A model generated the notes under the pieces. It made no database searches and was not told where the DNA came from. It saw nothing but the letters and a program-made list of their open reading frames with translations. 64,000 nt of DNA. Origin: Planomicrobium okeanokoites. GTDB lineage: Bacteria; Bacillota; Bacilli; Bacillales_A; Planococcaceae. The position numbers and the translations under genes are program-made. Within the stretch, counting starts at the first letter, position 1. Each line of letters starts with the position of its first letter. Shown one piece after another: positions 53,712 through 63,446 of this stretch. The stretch spans positions 806,001-870,000 of the forward strand of contig NZ_QQRS01000001.1 of assembly GCF_003428875.1 (NCBI RefSeq), in the 5' to 3' direction.

Positions 53712-54498
53712 TTGCTTGAATATAATTTTCCAGTATCCGTGAATGGATGGAAGGATTGGCCGCGAGAAATGTGTCCTGCTTCAACAGGTTGCCAGGTTCG
53801 CCCTTAAAGTTGGTGGCAATCGCCCCCACTTCCCTGGCAATCACCATTCCACCTGCTATATCCCACGGAGACAGCCTCATGGAAATATAGGCATCTATTC
53901 TGCCGCTGGCGAGATAAGCCAATTCCAGTGCAGCTGAACCATAGGAACGGATGCCGCGCACGTCCTGAATAAGCTTCAACGTTGCGTTATGGTCGAAATA
54001 GCGATTCGGAACTGCCCAGGTAGCATTCATTGCCAGGATGGATTCTTCTATACTGGTGTCGTTCAGGTTTTTCAGGCGTTCATCATTATAATAAGCGCCG
54101 CCATCCTGCACCCCGTGATAAAGATCGTCATTCACAACATCATATATGTACCCCAATTTGCCGACGCCTTCTTCATAGATGCCCAGGGAAATTGCGAAGT
54201 TGCGTTTTTGATGCACAAAATTCATCGTTCCATCAATGGGATCGAGCAACCAGATGACTCCATGATGGTCGCGAATGTCATCCCCGAAACCTTCCTCCCC
54301 AAAAATCCGGTGTTCAGGAAAATCCCGGTTGATATTGGATATGAAAAACTGTTCTATTTCTTTATCGATATTTGTAACCAGGTCATTCGCGTCGGATTTC
54401 GATTCGATGGATATATCCGACAGGAAAGAGTTCCGGATTTTATGTCCCGCTTCTTTGATCATCGATTTTATATATCTGTCCATAGCGTGCAAATCCAT
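53707..54498 (-). CDS. suhB: Inositol monophosphatase family protein (YktC/SuhB)
   Basis: Metal-dependent phosphatase of the inositol monophosphatase family (YktC in Bacillus), 263 residues. Metal ligands E68 (FGEEGF) and D86, D89 (LLDPIDGT) are visible, as is the second motif SPWDIAGG near residue 210. The substrate could be inositol phosphate, or 3'-phosphoadenosine phosphate as for related enzymes; sequence does not decide. Ends in a shared terminator. Next to yktA and yktB as in Bacillus. Confidence 0.9.
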   Translation of the reverse strand: MDLHAMDRYIKSMIKEAGHKIRNSFLSDISIESKSDANDLVTNIDKEIEQFFISNINRDFPEHRIFGEEGFGDDIRDHHGVIWLLDPIDGTMNFVHQKRNFAISLGIYEEGVGKLGYIYDVVNDDLYHGVQDGGAYYNDERLKNLNDTSIEESILAMNATWAVPNRYFDHNATLKLIQDVRGIRSYGSAALELAYLASGRIDAYISMRLSPWDIAGGMVIAREVGAIATNFKGEPGNLLKQDTFLAANPSIHSRILENYIQAK

Positions 54499-54533
54499 AA
54501 AAAAGCCTCCTCTGTTTCCATTAGTATAACGTC

Positions 54534-54570
54534 AAAAGGCACCCGCTGTCATACTCCAGCAGGTGCCTTT
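54534..54570 (-). terminator. Terminator of the small gene at 54585-54779
   Basis: AAAGGCACCTGCTG and CAGCGGGTGCCTTTT on the minus strand form a strong stem 15 bp after the gene. Confidence 0.85.
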
Positions 54571-54584
54571 ATAAATGTAGGTTA

Positions 54585-54779
54585 TTAAAGCGCATGAAGT
54601 GCCTCCAGTTCCACGTGTATTTCCTGAAGCCGTTTTTTGCTTTTCTCTATTTCGCGATTATCTTCTTGCTGCATTGCATCAAAGAGGGAAGCAAGCTCAT
54701 AATCTAATTCAAGCTTCAATACGTGGATATATTCTTTTTCGACGTCTGCTTTACGGATTATTTGGATCATCTGTTTCAT
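54585..54779 (-). CDS. Small helical protein, unknown
   Basis: A 64-residue protein, strongly charged and predicted to be a helical hairpin: MKQMIQIIRKADVEKEYIHV and a coiled coil with REIEKSKKRLQEIHVELEAL. I do not recognise a family. The start with AAGGGGTG six bases upstream (54779) is good; a further 20 codons upstream contain no better site. It has its own terminator, so it is likely a real gene. It sits between suhB (yktC) and yktB, where Bacillus has no gene that I know of. Confidence 0.65.
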   Translation of the reverse strand: MKQMIQIIRKADVEKEYIHVLKLELDYELASLFDAMQQEDNREIEKSKKRLQEIHVELEALHAL

Positions 54780-54943
54780 CTTTAGCACCCCTTCCCCTTT
54801 TTGATTCCAATAATTCCGAAAAATTAAGGTTGTTATCAATCAATTACCCGAATGCATCAAATCAAAAACGTCTTTCTATAATTTTTTATTGAAGTCCTGT
54901 AATATGTATTTCATGTGCATCTTGTAAGGAGGAAATCATTTTT

Positions 54944-55570
54944 ATGTCTTATTGGAACGAGAAACATTTCAAAGTATTTGAAACACCCGGACTGGAAGCC
55001 AGAATGGCGGCTTTGGCCGAAAAAGTGCGGCCGAAATTCGAAGAACTGGGTGAACAGTATTCAGCTTATTTCTCGGGTAAAACCGGTGAAGAATTCCATC
55101 CGCACGTAGCGAAACACATGCGCCGTACGGTAAATCCGCCAAATGACAGCTGGGTGGCCTTCGCTCCGAATAAACGTGGATATAAGGCGGTTCCGCATTT
55201 TCAAATCGGACTTTGGGAGAGCCATGTATTCATCATTCTTGCTGTAATTTACGAAGCGAACGGGAAAGCCGCTATGGCTGAACGGCTTTTGGATTCAGAG
55301 CTGATCCATAATCTCCCTGGAGACATGGTGCTGTCCGGCGACCATATGAAACCTGAAGCTTCTTCAGTCGACGAACTGGGCGAGGAAGGACTTAAGAAAT
55401 TATTGAAGCGCCTGCGGGATGTCAAAAAAGGTGAGTTTGTTATCGGCCGCCACCTCGAACGGGAAGAAGCCGATCATTTGAGCAAGGAGCAATTCGATCA
55501 GCTTGCTGAAAAGACGTTCGATGAATTGCTTCCGATTTACAACACGATGCTCGGCAATAATAATCAGTAG
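54944..55570 (+). CDS. yktB: DUF1054 protein YktB
   Basis: YktB, 208 residues of the DUF1054 family, function unknown. It begins MSYWNEKHFKVFETPGLE and has HPHVAKHMRRTVNPPNDSWVAF (in two parts), GLWESHVFIILAVIYEA and the end FDELLPIYN. No catalytic motif is seen. AAGGAGG lies upstream. A bidirectional terminator follows, shared with yktA. Confidence 0.92.
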   Translation: MSYWNEKHFKVFETPGLEARMAALAEKVRPKFEELGEQYSAYFSGKTGEEFHPHVAKHMRRTVNPPNDSWVAFAPNKRGYKAVPHFQIGLWESHVFIILAVIYEANGKAAMAERLLDSELIHNLPGDMVLSGDHMKPEASSVDELGEEGLKKLLKRLRDVKKGEFVIGRHLEREEADHLSKEQFDQLAEKTFDELLPIYNTMLGNNNQ

Positions 55571-55574
55571 ATGC

Positions 55575-55611
55575 AAAAAACCGCAGCGGAAAAATTTCCG
55601 CTGCGGTTTTC
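55575..55611. terminator. Bidirectional terminator between yktB and yktA
   Basis: AAAAAACCGCAGCGGAAAAATTTCCGCTGCGGTTTT forms a 10-bp perfect stem with A6 and T4. Confidence 0.92.
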
Positions 55612-55613
55612 AT

Positions 55614-55892
55614 TTATTTCTTCATTTTAATATTTGGACCGGTCGGCGATGCCTTCAATTCTTTGACGACAGGAAAACTGGCATAGCCGCTTTCCTCTTC
55701 AAATTCCCTGAAATAAGTTTTTTCTTCGGAAATTGCAGGTACCACTTGTTTGAACTTACGGTATCTGGCCATCATATCGTCCCGGCTGATCCCTTTTTCA
55801 TAAGCCATCTCGATTCCTTCAAAAAATGAAACCACATCCACAATCTCTTCTGTATTCCAATCCATTGAAAAAGGATATGAATAGTCCATCAT
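55614..55892 (-). CDS. yktA: UPF0223 protein YktA
   Basis: UPF0223 family protein, 92 residues, unknown function. It starts with DYSYPFSMDWNTEEIVDVV and has VVPAISEEKTYFREFEEESGY. AAGGAGG precedes the ATG pair. It ends in a terminator shared with yktB. Position beside yktB and near speA matches Bacillus. Confidence 0.92.
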   Translation of the reverse strand: MMDYSYPFSMDWNTEEIVDVVSFFEGIEMAYEKGISRDDMMARYRKFKQVVPAISEEKTYFREFEEESGYASFPVVKELKASPTGPNIKMKK

Positions 55893-55903
55893 TTATTCCC
55901 TCC

Positions 55904-56869
55904 TTACTCAAAGCTTCCCCATTTCCTGGAGATGCCAGCCGCTTCTTCCACCATTCTATCAAATAATTCCTGTACAGTGGGCACATCCTGGATCATCCCT
56001 GTCACTTGGCCTGCCCAGCCAAACCCCCGCTCAACTTGTCCGTCATATATAAAGCGTTTATTCGCTTCACCGCTGATGTAATCCTTCAGCGAATCGTACG
56101 TAGGGGTTTGATGTTCGATTTCAAGGATCCTATCGGTCCAGCTGTTTTTAAGAGTTCGTGCAGGCGCACCGATGCTGCGTTTAATGATAACCGTATCGTT
56201 TTCGGTACTGTTGACCAACGCATCCTTATAAGCTTCAGACGCATGAACACATTCTTTCGTCGCAATGAACCGGGTTCCCATTTCCACTCCTTCGGCGCCT
56301 AATGCCAGCGCCGCCATCAAGCCACGGCCATCACCGATGCCACCCGATGCAATGACAGGAATCGATACGGCATCAACCACCTGAGGAATCAAAACCATAG
56401 TGCCGATATCGTCGCGGCCCAAATGGCCCCCGCCTTCGTGACCGACAACCATTACAGCATCCGCCCCGAGTTTTTCTGCCTTGATGGCCTGTTTACGCGC
56501 TGCCACCAGAACCAGTTTTCGAATAGATGTCCCTTCCAGCTGTTCGAATATCGGAGTCGGGTTTCCTCCTGTCATGGAAACGACGGGAACTTTTTCTTCA
56601 ATTGCCACTTCCAGCATGTGCGAAAACTGGCGGCCGTGATCGCCGATTGCGAAATTGACTCCGAAAGGTTTATCAGTCATTGATCTCACTTTGCGGATTT
56701 CATCTCTCAGTTCATCGGGCGAAGACAAGCTCATTGCTGTAATTTGTCCGAGTCCCCCAGCATTGGACACTGCAGCAGCAAGCTCTGCATAGGCCAGATA
56801 AGCGAGGCCGCCTTGTATAATGGGTATTTGAATTCCCAGCAATTCAGTTATGCGAGTTTTAAAATGCAT
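55904..56869 (-). CDS. Nitronate monooxygenase-like FMN protein
   Basis: An FMN-binding TIM-barrel protein of the nitronate monooxygenase/enoyl-reductase (NPD) family, 321 residues. Typical parts are IPIIQGGLAYLAYAELAAAVSNAGGLG (in two parts, 15-41), GADAVMVVGHEGGGHLG and PVIASGGIGDGRGLMAALALGAEGVEMGTRF (in parts). The reaction may be oxidation of nitronates or a related flavin reaction; a FabK-type enoyl-ACP reductase is possible. AGGAGTGG precedes the ATG. Eleven bases upstream of yktA; possibly one unit with it. Confidence 0.87.
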   Translation of the reverse strand: MHFKTRITELLGIQIPIIQGGLAYLAYAELAAAVSNAGGLGQITAMSLSSPDELRDEIRKVRSMTDKPFGVNFAIGDHGRQFSHMLEVAIEEKVPVVSMTGGNPTPIFEQLEGTSIRKLVLVAARKQAIKAEKLGADAVMVVGHEGGGHLGRDDIGTMVLIPQVVDAVSIPVIASGGIGDGRGLMAALALGAEGVEMGTRFIATKECVHASEAYKDALVNSTENDTVIIKRSIGAPARTLKNSWTDRILEIEHQTPTYDSLKDYISGEANKRFIYDGQVERGFGWAGQVTGMIQDVPTVQELFDRMVEEAAGISRKWGSFE

Positions 56870-56955
56870 AGTGCCACTCCTTTCTTTCTGCTTATCCTGT
56901 ATTCGATATTGATATGTAAAATCCTTTTATTTTTATAGAATAGCTTGCATCTACA

Positions 56956-56964
56956 TGCTATAAT
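56956..56964 (+). promoter_or_regulatory. Extended -10 promoter of speA
   Basis: TGCTATAAT (TATAAT at 56959-56964), 40 bp before the speA start; the -35 is weak, which an extended -10 can offset. Confidence 0.6.
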
Positions 56965-57003
56965 TCATTTTGTTTTCATTTTTATAAGCGAGGTGGTAAT
57001 CCA

Positions 57004-58473
57004 TTGTCACAATTAGAAACTCCATTATTCGATGCTTTACTGAAGCACCGCAATCGGCATCCGATACAATTCCATATTCCCGGCCATAAAAAGGGCCAGG
57101 GCGTCGATCCCGCTTTCCGCGAATTTGTCGGCGATAATATTCTATCCATAGATTTGATCAATATTGCACCGCTCGATGACTTGCACTCACCAAAAGGAGC
57201 CATTAAAAAAGCACAGGAATTGGCGGCTCAGGCTTTTGGCGCTGACCAAACTTTCTTCTCGGTCCAAGGAACGAGCGGCGCCATCATGACGATGATCCTG
57301 AGTGTGGTCGGTCCGAATGACAAAATTCTCGTTCCCCGCAACGTCCATAAATCCATTATGTCGGCCATCGTTTTTGCAGGCGCTGTTCCGATTTTCATTC
57401 ATCCTGAAGTGGATCCCGAACTCGGGATTTCACACGGCATCTCTGCAGAAGCTGTAGAAAAAGCTTTGAATGAGTACCCGGATGCCAAAGCCGTACTGGT
57501 CATCAACCCTACCTACTTTGGGATAGCGGCTGATTTGAAACGCATTGTCGACATCGCACATGGCCGGGATATTCCTGTGCTGGTCGATGAAGCGCACGGT
57601 GTCCATATCCATTTCCATAAAGGCCTGCCTGTTTCGGCAATGGCTGCAGGGGCTGATATGGCTGCCACTTCCGTCCACAAATTGGGTGGTTCCATGACCC
57701 AGAGTTCTGTGCTGAATGTCCGGGAAGGTCTCGTTTCAGCGAAACGTGTCCAGTCGACCTTGTCGATGCTGACGACAACCTCAACTTCCTATCCTATCCT
57801 GGCGTCTCTGGATACAGCCAGAAGGCAATTGGCCATCCACGGAGCGGACCTGATCGATCAGGCCATCCGCCTGGCGAACGATGCCCGTAAACGGATCAAT
57901 AAAATCGCGCATTTGAATTGTGTAGGCAAAGAATTGCTCAAGACTTCTGCCACCTATGACATGGATCCGACGAAATTACTGATCAGCGTAAAAAATCTCG
58001 GCATCACAGGCCATCAGGCTGAAGAATGGCTGCGGGAGAACGCCAATATCGAAATTGAGCTTTCCGACCTTTACAATATACTGTGCCTGGTTACCATTGG
58101 AGATACGCGAAAAGAATTGAACTTGCTGGTAAACGCGCTGCAGCGGATGAGCGAAGCTTTTGATCATGAGGCTGCAATTATAGAGCCGACAGTTCTGCTT
58201 CCCGATATCCCGAGATTGGCGATGACTCCGCGGGACGCTTTTTATGCGACTACTGAAGTTGTAGAGATTGACGATGCTGTCGGACGCATTTCAGCCGAGT
58301 TCATCATGGTGTATCCACCCGGCATCCCTATCTTCATTCCAGGTGAAATCATCACGCAGGAAAATATCGAATATATCCACATGAACGTGGAAGCGGGATT
58401 GCCGGTTCAGGGACCCGAAGACGATACCTTAAAAATGTTGCGCGTCATTAAAGAACAGCTCGCAATCAGGTAA
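57004..58473 (+). CDS. speA: Arginine decarboxylase (Orn/Lys/Arg decarboxylase family)
   Basis: PLP-dependent decarboxylase of the Orn/Lys/Arg family, 489 residues, equal to Bacillus SpeA, which makes agmatine from arginine for polyamine synthesis. IPGHKKGQG (25-33), VQGTSGA, VDEAHGVH (about 194-201, the PLP Asp) and ATSVHKLGGS with the Schiff-base lysine K226 are clear. TTG start with GAGGTGG upstream. It has an extended -10 promoter and ends at a repeat and terminator. It is in the same place as in B. subtilis, between the pdh operon and the ykt genes. Lysine as substrate cannot be ruled out. Confidence 0.92.
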   Translation: MSQLETPLFDALLKHRNRHPIQFHIPGHKKGQGVDPAFREFVGDNILSIDLINIAPLDDLHSPKGAIKKAQELAAQAFGADQTFFSVQGTSGAIMTMILSVVGPNDKILVPRNVHKSIMSAIVFAGAVPIFIHPEVDPELGISHGISAEAVEKALNEYPDAKAVLVINPTYFGIAADLKRIVDIAHGRDIPVLVDEAHGVHIHFHKGLPVSAMAAGADMAATSVHKLGGSMTQSSVLNVREGLVSAKRVQSTLSMLTTTSTSYPILASLDTARRQLAIHGADLIDQAIRLANDARKRINKIAHLNCVGKELLKTSATYDMDPTKLLISVKNLGITGHQAEEWLRENANIEIELSDLYNILCLVTIGDTRKELNLLVNALQRMSEAFDHEAAIIEPTVLLPDIPRLAMTPRDAFYATTEVVEIDDAVGRISAEFIMVYPPGIPIFIPGEIITQENIEYIHMNVEAGLPVQGPEDDTLKMLRVIKEQLAIR

Positions 58474-58514
58474 AGAAAAGCGACTCGAGGGGCTGGGCGC
58501 TGGAGTCTGGACAC
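58474..58514 (+). repeat. Short intergenic repeat E, same family as part of repeat D
   Basis: AGAAAAGCGACTCGAGGGG and CTGGGCGCTGGAGTCTGGACAC begin immediately after the speA stop codon. The inverse matches 12451-12483 (GTGTCCAGACT, then CCTCGAGTCG). I recall similar GTGTC...GCGCC...AAAAGCGAC repeats in other Bacillales intergenic regions. Confidence 0.65.
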
Positions 58515-58571
58515 GAAAACACTTTTTTCTAAAAATCATCATACTTAAAAAGTTATACTTTCTTGTCCATT

Positions 58572-58610
58572 AAAAAAACCGGAAGTGCAGAATTTGCACT
58601 TCCGGTTTTT
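58572..58610. terminator. Terminator between speA and the deacetylase gene
   Basis: AAAAAAACCGGAAGTGCAGAATTTGCACTTCCGGTTTTT: a 12-bp stem with A7 and T5. It is bidirectional, and directly follows the deacetylase stop on the minus strand. Confidence 0.93.
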
Positions 58611-58611
58611 G

Positions 58612-59484
58612 TTATTCGACGCCTTCAATTGCAGCTGGATCAATAAATTCATAGCCTTTTTCTTCCAGCCCCTGGACAATTGCCGGCAATGCTTCAGCAG
58701 TCCAGGCGCGGTCATGCATCAGAAGGTTCGCTCCGTCACGCAGGTATTCCGTGTTCACCATGATATCAGCTAAAGCGCCAGCTTCCATGTACTGCTGCTC
58801 CCAGTCATAGCCGAATGTCCAGTTCATCAGCACCATTCCTTCTTCTTCCACCAAAGCTCTGCTGAAATCGGTGTTGACGCCATGAGGCGCACGGAAGAAT
58901 TCTGGACGTTCACCGATAATCTCTTCAATACGATCATTCAACGAAACTATTTCTTCACGCTGCTGGTCTTCAGGAATTGTTTTCAAGTTTGGATGTGAAT
59001 ATGTATGATTGCCAATAGCAAATCCCATATCATGAATTTTCTTCAAGTTTTCTTCTTCTTCGTCTGTATCAATGAAGTGGCCATTTACAAAAAAGATTGC
59101 TGGTACATTCAATTCCTTTAACGTTTCAGCCATAGCTACACCTTGCTTGTCCGGGGCATCATCAATCGTAATCAAGACCGCTTGCGGATTCGCATCCGAA
59201 ATCGGCTCTACTGACGAGTTGGCAGGATTTACACGATAAAGCGGTTCAGCCTGCACCGTCTCCCCTTCTTCATCTGCGTTCTCTTCAGTTTCCTCTTCTT
59301 CAGTCAATTCTTCCTCAGCTACGTCTGCATCAGCGGAATCCTCCACCGATTCTTCCTTCGTTTCAGAAGTTGTTTCTTCAGTTTCATTAGTTGCATCAGT
59401 TGCAGCTGAGTTATCTTCGCCGCTTGAACAAGCGGTCAAAAGAGCCAATCCTGCTGCCATCAATATCCATTTTGCCTGTATCAT
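58612..59484 (-). CDS. Lipoprotein polysaccharide deacetylase
   Basis: A 290-residue exported lipoprotein with a NodB-type domain. The signal peptide ends at LLTAC (lipidated C19); an acidic, Glu/Asp/Thr-rich linker (about 20-85) follows. In the NodB domain motif 1 is TIDDAPD (for the usual TFDDGP), motif 2 is HTYSHPN (metal-binding His pair) and motif 3 RAPHG. It would deacetylate peptidoglycan or another N-acetylated glycan at the cell surface. Start ATG at 59484 with AAGGTGAT upstream; an upstream TTG/ATG ten codons earlier lacks a site. Ile and Ala in motif 1 differ from the standard Phe and Gly, so activity is not certain. Confidence 0.88.
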   Translation of the reverse strand: MIQAKWILMAAGLALLTACSSGEDNSAATDATNETEETTSETKEESVEDSADADVAEEELTEEEETEENADEEGETVQAEPLYRVNPANSSVEPISDANPQAVLITIDDAPDKQGVAMAETLKELNVPAIFFVNGHFIDTDEEEENLKKIHDMGFAIGNHTYSHPNLKTIPEDQQREEIVSLNDRIEEIIGERPEFFRAPHGVNTDFSRALVEEEGMVLMNWTFGYDWEQQYMEAGALADIMVNTEYLRDGANLLMHDRAWTAEALPAIVQGLEEKGYEFIDPAAIEGVE

Positions 59485-59552
59485 CTGTAGAATCACCTTA
59501 GCCCTTTCGCACATAATATTACCACATTTCTACAACTCTTATCAAAACAAAT

Positions 59553-59600
59553 CAAAAAAAATACTCCTCATCCCGCAGCAAAACTGTGGTTGAGGAGTAT
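59553..59600 (-). terminator. Terminator of the pdh operon
   Basis: ATACTCCTCAACCACAG and its partner GGGATGAGGAGTAT with loop, followed by T8 on the minus strand, directly after pdhD. Confidence 0.88.
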
Positions 59601-59620
59601 CCAAATTATAGCAAGAACTC

Positions 59621-61030
59621 TTATTTGATAATATGGATCGGCGTTCCAAGGGCAACTTCTGCTGCTTCCATTGAAATTTCAGCCAATGTAGGGTGAGCGT
59701 GAATCGTCATGGCGATATCTTCCACAGTCATTCCTGCTTCGATTGCCAATCCGAGTTCAGCGATCATATCAGAAGCGCCAACGCCAACGATTTGAGCGCC
59801 AAGCAATAAACCGTCGGATTTACGTGAAACCAATTTCACGAAACCGTCAGTTGCGTTAAGCGACAAAGCACGGCCGTTAGCAGCGAATGGGAATTTCGCA
59901 GCTGAAGCTTCGAAACCTTCCTCTTTAGCCTGTTCTTCAGACAGACCGACGCTCGCAAGTTCCGGATCTGTAAAGCAGACAGCCGGGATAGCCATATAAT
60001 CAACTTCAGACTTCTCGCCTGCAATTGCTTCAGCAGCTACTTTACCTTCGTAAGACGCTTTATGCGCCAATTGAAGTCCAGCTACCACGTCACCGATTGC
60101 ATAGATGTTAGGGATGCTTGTACGGCATTGTTTGTCGACTTCGACAAGACCGCGCTCGCTCATCTTGATGTTCAATTCTTCAAGACCCATTTCATCAGTA
60201 TTCGGACGGCGTCCAACAGTCACCAATACGTAATCGGCATCAACGGTTTTCTCTTCTCCGCCTGCTTCATAAGTAACGCTGACTCCTGAGTCCGTTTCTT
60301 CTACGCCTTTAGCGGAAGCCTTCGTGATGACTTCAACACCTTTTTTCTTCAATCCTTTTTTGACGATGGCTGTCATCTGTTTTTCAAATCCAGCAAGGAT
60401 ATCTGGTGCACCTTCAAGAATCGTCACTTCAGATCCCATATTCGCAAAAGCAGTTCCAAGTTCCGTTCCGATATAACCGCCGCCGATCACGACAAGTTTT
60501 CCTGGAAGTTCCTGAAGCGCCAAAGCGCCAGTTGAATTGATAACGCGTTTTGTGAATTTGAAAGATGGGATTTCTACCGGACGAGATCCTGTAGCAATGA
60601 TCGCATTCTTGAATTTATAAGTTTGCGATGATTTGTCATCCATCACTTTTACAGTGTTCTCATCGACGAAATAAGCTTCACCACGGACAATCTCGACTTT
60701 ATTGCCTTTCAATAAAGACTCGACGCCGCCAGTCAATTTTTTAACAACACCGTCTTTGAAAGCCTGGGCTTTTTCAAAGTTCAGCTCTACTTCTTTAGCT
60801 ACAACACCCATGTCTTCGGAATGCTGAGCTTCTTCAAAACGGTGACCTACGGAAATCATCGCTTTCGAAGGGATACATCCGACGTTCAGACAAACGCCTC
60901 CGATATATTCTTTTTCAACGATTGTAACTTTTTGGCCAGTCTGCGCTGCGCGGATTGCTGCTACATATCCGCCAGGGCCTGAACCGATGACGAGCGTATC
61001 TGTTTCGATTGGAAAATCTCCTACTACCAT
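59621..61030 (-). CDS. pdhD: Dihydrolipoyl dehydrogenase (E3 of pyruvate dehydrogenase)
   Basis: E3 component, a flavoprotein that reoxidises dihydrolipoamide with NAD. The 469 residues have the FAD site [15 protein letters not shown] (about 17-31), the redox disulfide C47/C52 in [10 protein letters not shown], the NAD domain [10 protein letters not shown] and the C-terminal dimer interface with HAHPTLAE. Shared by other ketoacid dehydrogenases. AGGAGG-like site before the ATG. Last gene of pdhA-B-C-D. Confidence 0.98.
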   Translation of the reverse strand: MVVGDFPIETDTLVIGSGPGGYVAAIRAAQTGQKVTIVEKEYIGGVCLNVGCIPSKAMISVGHRFEEAQHSEDMGVVAKEVELNFEKAQAFKDGVVKKLTGGVESLLKGNKVEIVRGEAYFVDENTVKVMDDKSSQTYKFKNAIIATGSRPVEIPSFKFTKRVINSTGALALQELPGKLVVIGGGYIGTELGTAFANMGSEVTILEGAPDILAGFEKQMTAIVKKGLKKKGVEVITKASAKGVEETDSGVSVTYEAGGEEKTVDADYVLVTVGRRPNTDEMGLEELNIKMSERGLVEVDKQCRTSIPNIYAIGDVVAGLQLAHKASYEGKVAAEAIAGEKSEVDYMAIPAVCFTDPELASVGLSEEQAKEEGFEASAAKFPFAANGRALSLNATDGFVKLVSRKSDGLLLGAQIVGVGASDMIAELGLAIEAGMTVEDIAMTIHAHPTLAEISMEAAEVALGTPIHIIK

Positions 61031-61034
61031 AATT

Positions 61035-62438
61035 TTACGCCTCCATTAATAGTAATTCTGGTTCACTTAACAAACGTTTGATGTGATTCAACGCATGCTG
61101 CGCTGTCGCTCCGTCGATCATACGGTGATCGAAGCTCAATGATAATGCTAACACAGGAGCGGCTACAATTTCACCATTTTTAACTACAGGCTTTTCAGCG
61201 ATGCGGCCGATTCCAAGAATCGCCACTTCCGGATGGTTGATGACCGGAGTGAACCACTGCCCGCCTGCAGAACCGATATTAGTGATCGAGCAAGATGCGC
61301 CTTTCATTTCCGCTGAAGTCAATTTACCTTCGCGCGCTTTGGTTGCAAGGGTGTTGATTTCATCGGAAATAGCGAATACCGATTTACGGTCCGCATTTTT
61401 AATAACTGGAACCAGCAGACCTTTTTCAGTGTCAGCCGCAATTCCGATATTATAATAATGCTTCTGGATCACTTCGCTTGTTTCATCATCAAACGACGTA
61501 TTAAGTGCCGGGAATTCACGCAATGTGCTGACCAGCGCTTTCACTACGTATGGAAGGTAAGTCAATTTAATCTCTTTCTCAGCGGCGATGTCCTTGAATT
61601 TTTTGCGGTGTGCAACAAGTTCTGTCACATCCACTTCATCCATCAAAGCAACATGTGGAGCTGTGTGTTTGGAATGAACCATCGCTTTCGCAATCGCTTT
61701 GCGCATTCCAGACATTTTCTCGCGTGTTTCCGGGAATTCGCCTTCAGGCACTGCAGGTGCTGCCGCAGCTGTTTCTTCTTTAGGCGCTGATTCTTCAGGT
61801 GATGCAGCCGCTTTTTCGGCCGTTGCTTCTTTTGCAGGCTCATCAGCTTTTTGATCGCCGCTCAGGAATGCTTCCACATCTTCTTTCATGATGCGGCCAT
61901 TATTTCCTGAACCTTTGACTTTCTTGATATCAACATCTTTATCACGCGCAAATTTGCGGACAGACGGCATGGCGATAATTCGTGCATTCGGATCTGTTTC
62001 CGCCGATTCATCTGCCTGCGGCTGTTTGCCGGCACCAGTGTCGCCTTCAGGTTTCTGCTCTTTTGCAGGTTCCTTCTCGACATCCTGGCCGGATTCAGCA
62101 GTACCAGCCTGAACTTGCTCTTCAGTTTCTTCTTCCGCTTCAGGAGCTGATTCCTCTTTTTCGGTTTCAGCATCAGTTTCAGCTGCTCCGCCATCTTCAT
62201 CCGGAGAATCAATTCGGACAAGCACGTCACCGACTACTGCCACTGTGCCTTCTTCCACCAGTACTTCTTCAACTGTCCCGGAAACCGGTGATGGAATTTC
62301 AACAACTGCTTTATCGTTTTGGACTTCTACCAGTACATCATCTTCTTCGATCTTATCGCCGGCTTTGACGAACCATTTTACGATTTCACCTTCGTGGATA
62401 CCTTCTCCGATATCCGGCAAACGAAATTCATAAGCCAT
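61035..62438 (-). CDS. pdhC: Dihydrolipoamide acetyltransferase (E2 of pyruvate dehydrogenase)
   Basis: E2 core of the complex, 467 residues. One lipoyl domain (about 1-78) with the lipoyl lysine K43 in [11 protein letters not shown], an acidic and Ala-rich linker, the peripheral subunit-binding domain (about 155-190, [11 protein letters not shown]), a second flexible linker and the catalytic domain with DHRMIDG (His438, Asp442). ATG at 62438 with AAAGGGTG; the GTG three codons earlier is part of this ribosome site. Four bases before pdhD. Confidence 0.97.
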   Translation of the reverse strand: MAYEFRLPDIGEGIHEGEIVKWFVKAGDKIEEDDVLVEVQNDKAVVEIPSPVSGTVEEVLVEEGTVAVVGDVLVRIDSPDEDGGAAETDAETEKEESAPEAEEETEEQVQAGTAESGQDVEKEPAKEQKPEGDTGAGKQPQADESAETDPNARIIAMPSVRKFARDKDVDIKKVKGSGNNGRIMKEDVEAFLSGDQKADEPAKEATAEKAAASPEESAPKEETAAAAPAVPEGEFPETREKMSGMRKAIAKAMVHSKHTAPHVALMDEVDVTELVAHRKKFKDIAAEKEIKLTYLPYVVKALVSTLREFPALNTSFDDETSEVIQKHYYNIGIAADTEKGLLVPVIKNADRKSVFAISDEINTLATKAREGKLTSAEMKGASCSITNIGSAGGQWFTPVINHPEVAILGIGRIAEKPVVKNGEIVAAPVLALSLSFDHRMIDGATAQHALNHIKRLLSEPELLLMEA

Positions 62439-62465
62439 CAGTTTCACCCTTTCTTCTCTATCTAT

Positions 62466-63443
62466 TTAAAAAGTAAGCACTTTTTTCGCTGTTTCTACTA
62501 TATCCTTCGCATTAGGAAGCCAAACTTCCTCTGCTTGCGAGAATGCAAATACAGTATCTGGAGCTGTTACACGCAGTACTGGTGCATCCAGGCTTAATAT
62601 TGCACGATCTGTGATTTCCGCAACAACGTTTGCAGCAATTCCAGCTTGTTTTTGAGCTTCCTGAACCACCATTGCACGGCCCGTTTTCTCGACAGATGCA
62701 ATGATTGTTTCGATATCAAGCGGCTGTACCGTACGCAAATCGATGACTTCAACAGAGTACTCTTCTTTTTCAAGTTCTTCTGCAGCTTTCATGCTTTCCT
62801 GAACCATTGCGCCATAAGCGATGATGGTCAAGTCTTTTCCTTCACGCTTCACTTCAGCTTTACCTAAAGGAATCGTATATTCTTCTTCAGGCACTTCCAT
62901 GCGGAATGAACGATACAATTTCATGTGCTCAAGGAAAATAACCGGATCGTTATCGCGAATTGCAGATAACAGCAAACCTTTTGCATCATATGGATTGGAT
63001 GGAATTACCACTTTCAAGCCTGGCGACGCTGCCATCAGGCCTTCAAGTGAATCAGCGTGCATTTCAGGCGTATGGACGCCGCCGCCGAATGGTGAACGGA
63101 TAGTGATTGGTGCATGCTGGCTGCCGCCGCTGCGGTAGCGCATACGCGCCATCTGGCCGCTGATTGAGTCCATCACTTCAAAAACGAATCCGAAAAATTG
63201 GATTTCAGGTACAGGACGATACCCTTGCAACGCCAAACCGATCGCCAATCCACCTATTCCTGATTCTGCTAAAGGTGTATCGAAAACACGGTCTTCCCCA
63301 AATTCTTTCTGAAGACCTTCAGTCGCACGGAATACACCGCCGTTATTACCGACGTCTTCACCAAAAACAAGAACATTTTCATCATTTTTCAGCTCTAGTT
63401 TCAGAGCTTCCGTAATCGCTTGGATCATTGTTAACTGTGCCAT
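62466..63443 (-). CDS. pdhB: Pyruvate dehydrogenase E1 beta subunit
   Basis: E1 beta subunit, 325 residues, with [14 protein letters not shown] (about 28-41), [10 protein letters not shown] and the C-terminal transketolase-like domain with [11 protein letters not shown]. With PdhA it binds thiamine diphosphate and decarboxylates pyruvate. AAGGAG is 12 bases before the ATG, inside the end of pdhA; the gap between the genes is 3 bases. Confidence 0.98.
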   Translation of the reverse strand: MAQLTMIQAITEALKLELKNDENVLVFGEDVGNNGGVFRATEGLQKEFGEDRVFDTPLAESGIGGLAIGLALQGYRPVPEIQFFGFVFEVMDSISGQMARMRYRSGGSQHAPITIRSPFGGGVHTPEMHADSLEGLMAASPGLKVVIPSNPYDAKGLLLSAIRDNDPVIFLEHMKLYRSFRMEVPEEEYTIPLGKAEVKREGKDLTIIAYGAMVQESMKAAEELEKEEYSVEVIDLRTVQPLDIETIIASVEKTGRAMVVQEAQKQAGIAANVVAEITDRAILSLDAPVLRVTAPDTVFAFSQAEEVWLPNAKDIVETAKKVLTF

Positions 63444-63446
63444 GGC

